Positions 49,045 to 49,271 of a stretch of 49,271 nt of DNA are shown here, in pieces (within the stretch, counting starts at the first letter, position 1; every line of letters begins with the position of its first letter). The notes beneath the pieces are model-generated. The model did not search any database. It had not been told where the DNA came from and saw only the letters and a list, made by a program, of their open reading frames with translations. The translations under genes and the position numbers were made by a program. The DNA lies in the NCBI GenBank assembly GCA_016205975.1, contig JACQSK010000002.1:1-49271 (forward strand). Reading direction: 5' to 3'. Source of the DNA: Candidatus Uhrbacteria bacterium. GTDB lineage: Bacteria > Patescibacteria > ABY1 > SG8-24 > GWF2-40-263.

Positions 49045-49271
49045 ATGCCACTCTCTCTCGAAAACCCATTCACCCCAGAACCCAAGACTCCCCGCAGTCG
49101 TGACGACGCCGAGATGGTCGGGAAGATTTGTGGTCCTGAAGCGGAAGCAGCCATGAGATCGCTGGGAGACAAGCCTCCCAGGTCCACTCCAGAGACTCCT
49201 CGCCTCATCCTCACCCCTGAGGAGCGGGCTCTAGCTGAAGCGGCCGAGCGTGCCCTGCACGAGAAGAAAGA
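49045..49271 (+). CDS. Hypothetical protein, C-terminus cut by window edge
   Basis: 75 residues are visible from the ATG at 49045 (MPLSLENPFTPEPKTPRSR) without a stop. The start is about 14 nt after TATGAT (49025-49030), so the leader is short. The sequence is hydrophilic, Pro/Glu/Ala-rich and probably disordered, with a possible helix at the end (LTPEERALAEAAERALHEKK). Nothing can be said of function. Confidence 0.6.
   Translation, partial: MPLSLENPFTPEPKTPRSRDDAEMVGKICGPEAEAAMRSLGDKPPRSTPETPRLILTPEERALAEAAERALHEKK

Noticed and set aside
1..49271. CRISPR array, insertion sequence or prophage module
   Set aside because: No regularly spaced direct repeats, transposase, terminal inverted repeats flanking a transposase, or phage structural/packaging genes were seen. 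The fibre-like protein is exported by a signal peptide and is part of a bacterial operon.
1..49271. Recoding of TGA (as in Gracilibacteria/Absconditabacteria)
   Set aside because: TGA ends many well-defined genes here (for example the xer, cupin and DksA-like genes) at expected lengths, so the standard code applies.

Overview
The window looks like chromosomal DNA of a member of the Candidate Phyla Radiation (Patescibacteria). It has standard-code stops (TGA used freely), moderate-to-high GC, compact operons, CCA-encoding tRNA genes, and several genes whose start codon sits about 9 nt after a TATACT-type -10 box (leaderless transcripts). Its surface proteins are of a kind I associate with Patescibacteria, including a secreted protein with repeated Ser-rich Y-x-L-x-D motifs, giant fibre-like proteins and a Wzy-like/TPR protein. 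The lineage inside the CPR cannot be fixed from the sequence alone.

Layout. 1-3.3 kb: small uncharacterised genes with their own promoters, Shine-Dalgarno (SD) sites and terminators, plus a KH-domain RNA-binding protein. 3.4-8.9 kb: proton-pumping pyrophosphatase, RNase HII, a cupin, a LysM/M23 peptidoglycan hydrolase, a zinc-ribbon membrane protein and a site-2-protease-like M50 peptidase. 8.9-11 kb: a small accessory cluster with a lipoprotein, a protein made of six tandem zinc-binding repeats, and an orphan. 11-18.6 kb (minus strand): YifB/ComM ATPase, then the DksA-like/LspA pair, then a gene-free 600-bp region, then rpsO-NYN nuclease-pnp-membrane protein. The gene-free region holds a strongly structured putative RNA with its own promoter and terminator, and two perfect DnaA boxes. 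18.6-27.6 kb: MFS-like transporter, DsbA-like oxidoreductase, Xer recombinase, tRNA-Arg(TCT), an RBBP9-like hydrolase, a DUF5680-like protein, tRNA-His, MsrA, several orphans and a DUF3307-like protein. 27.7-35.2 kb: a TrmB-like regulator translationally coupled to DNA polymerase I, HolA, a C39-like protease, S20, RmuC, tRNA-Arg(CCT), a HAD hydrolase and tRNA-Ala. Two parS-like sites about 0.9 kb apart lie here. 35.4-46.4 kb: a four-gene operon of secreted and membrane-anchored surface proteins, ending in a 1930-residue fibre-like protein. 46.6-49.3 kb: a polytopic O-antigen-ligase-like protein with TPRs and the start of a further gene.

How it fits together. The core blocks are replication (polA, holA, rnhB), RNA turnover (rpsO-NYN-pnp), envelope maturation (lspA, LysM/M23, M50, DsbA) and a surface-structure block. 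The surface operon has a WxL-like protein followed by a DUF916-like membrane-anchored protein, then two large multidomain proteins. This is a plausible cell-attachment system and is one of the two most interesting regions. The other is the 13.5-14.05 kb gap (structured RNA plus DnaA boxes), to be read with the parS-like pair at 34.3 and 35.2 kb as possible marks of origin proximity. All functions are inferred by reading the sequence; no database search was run.
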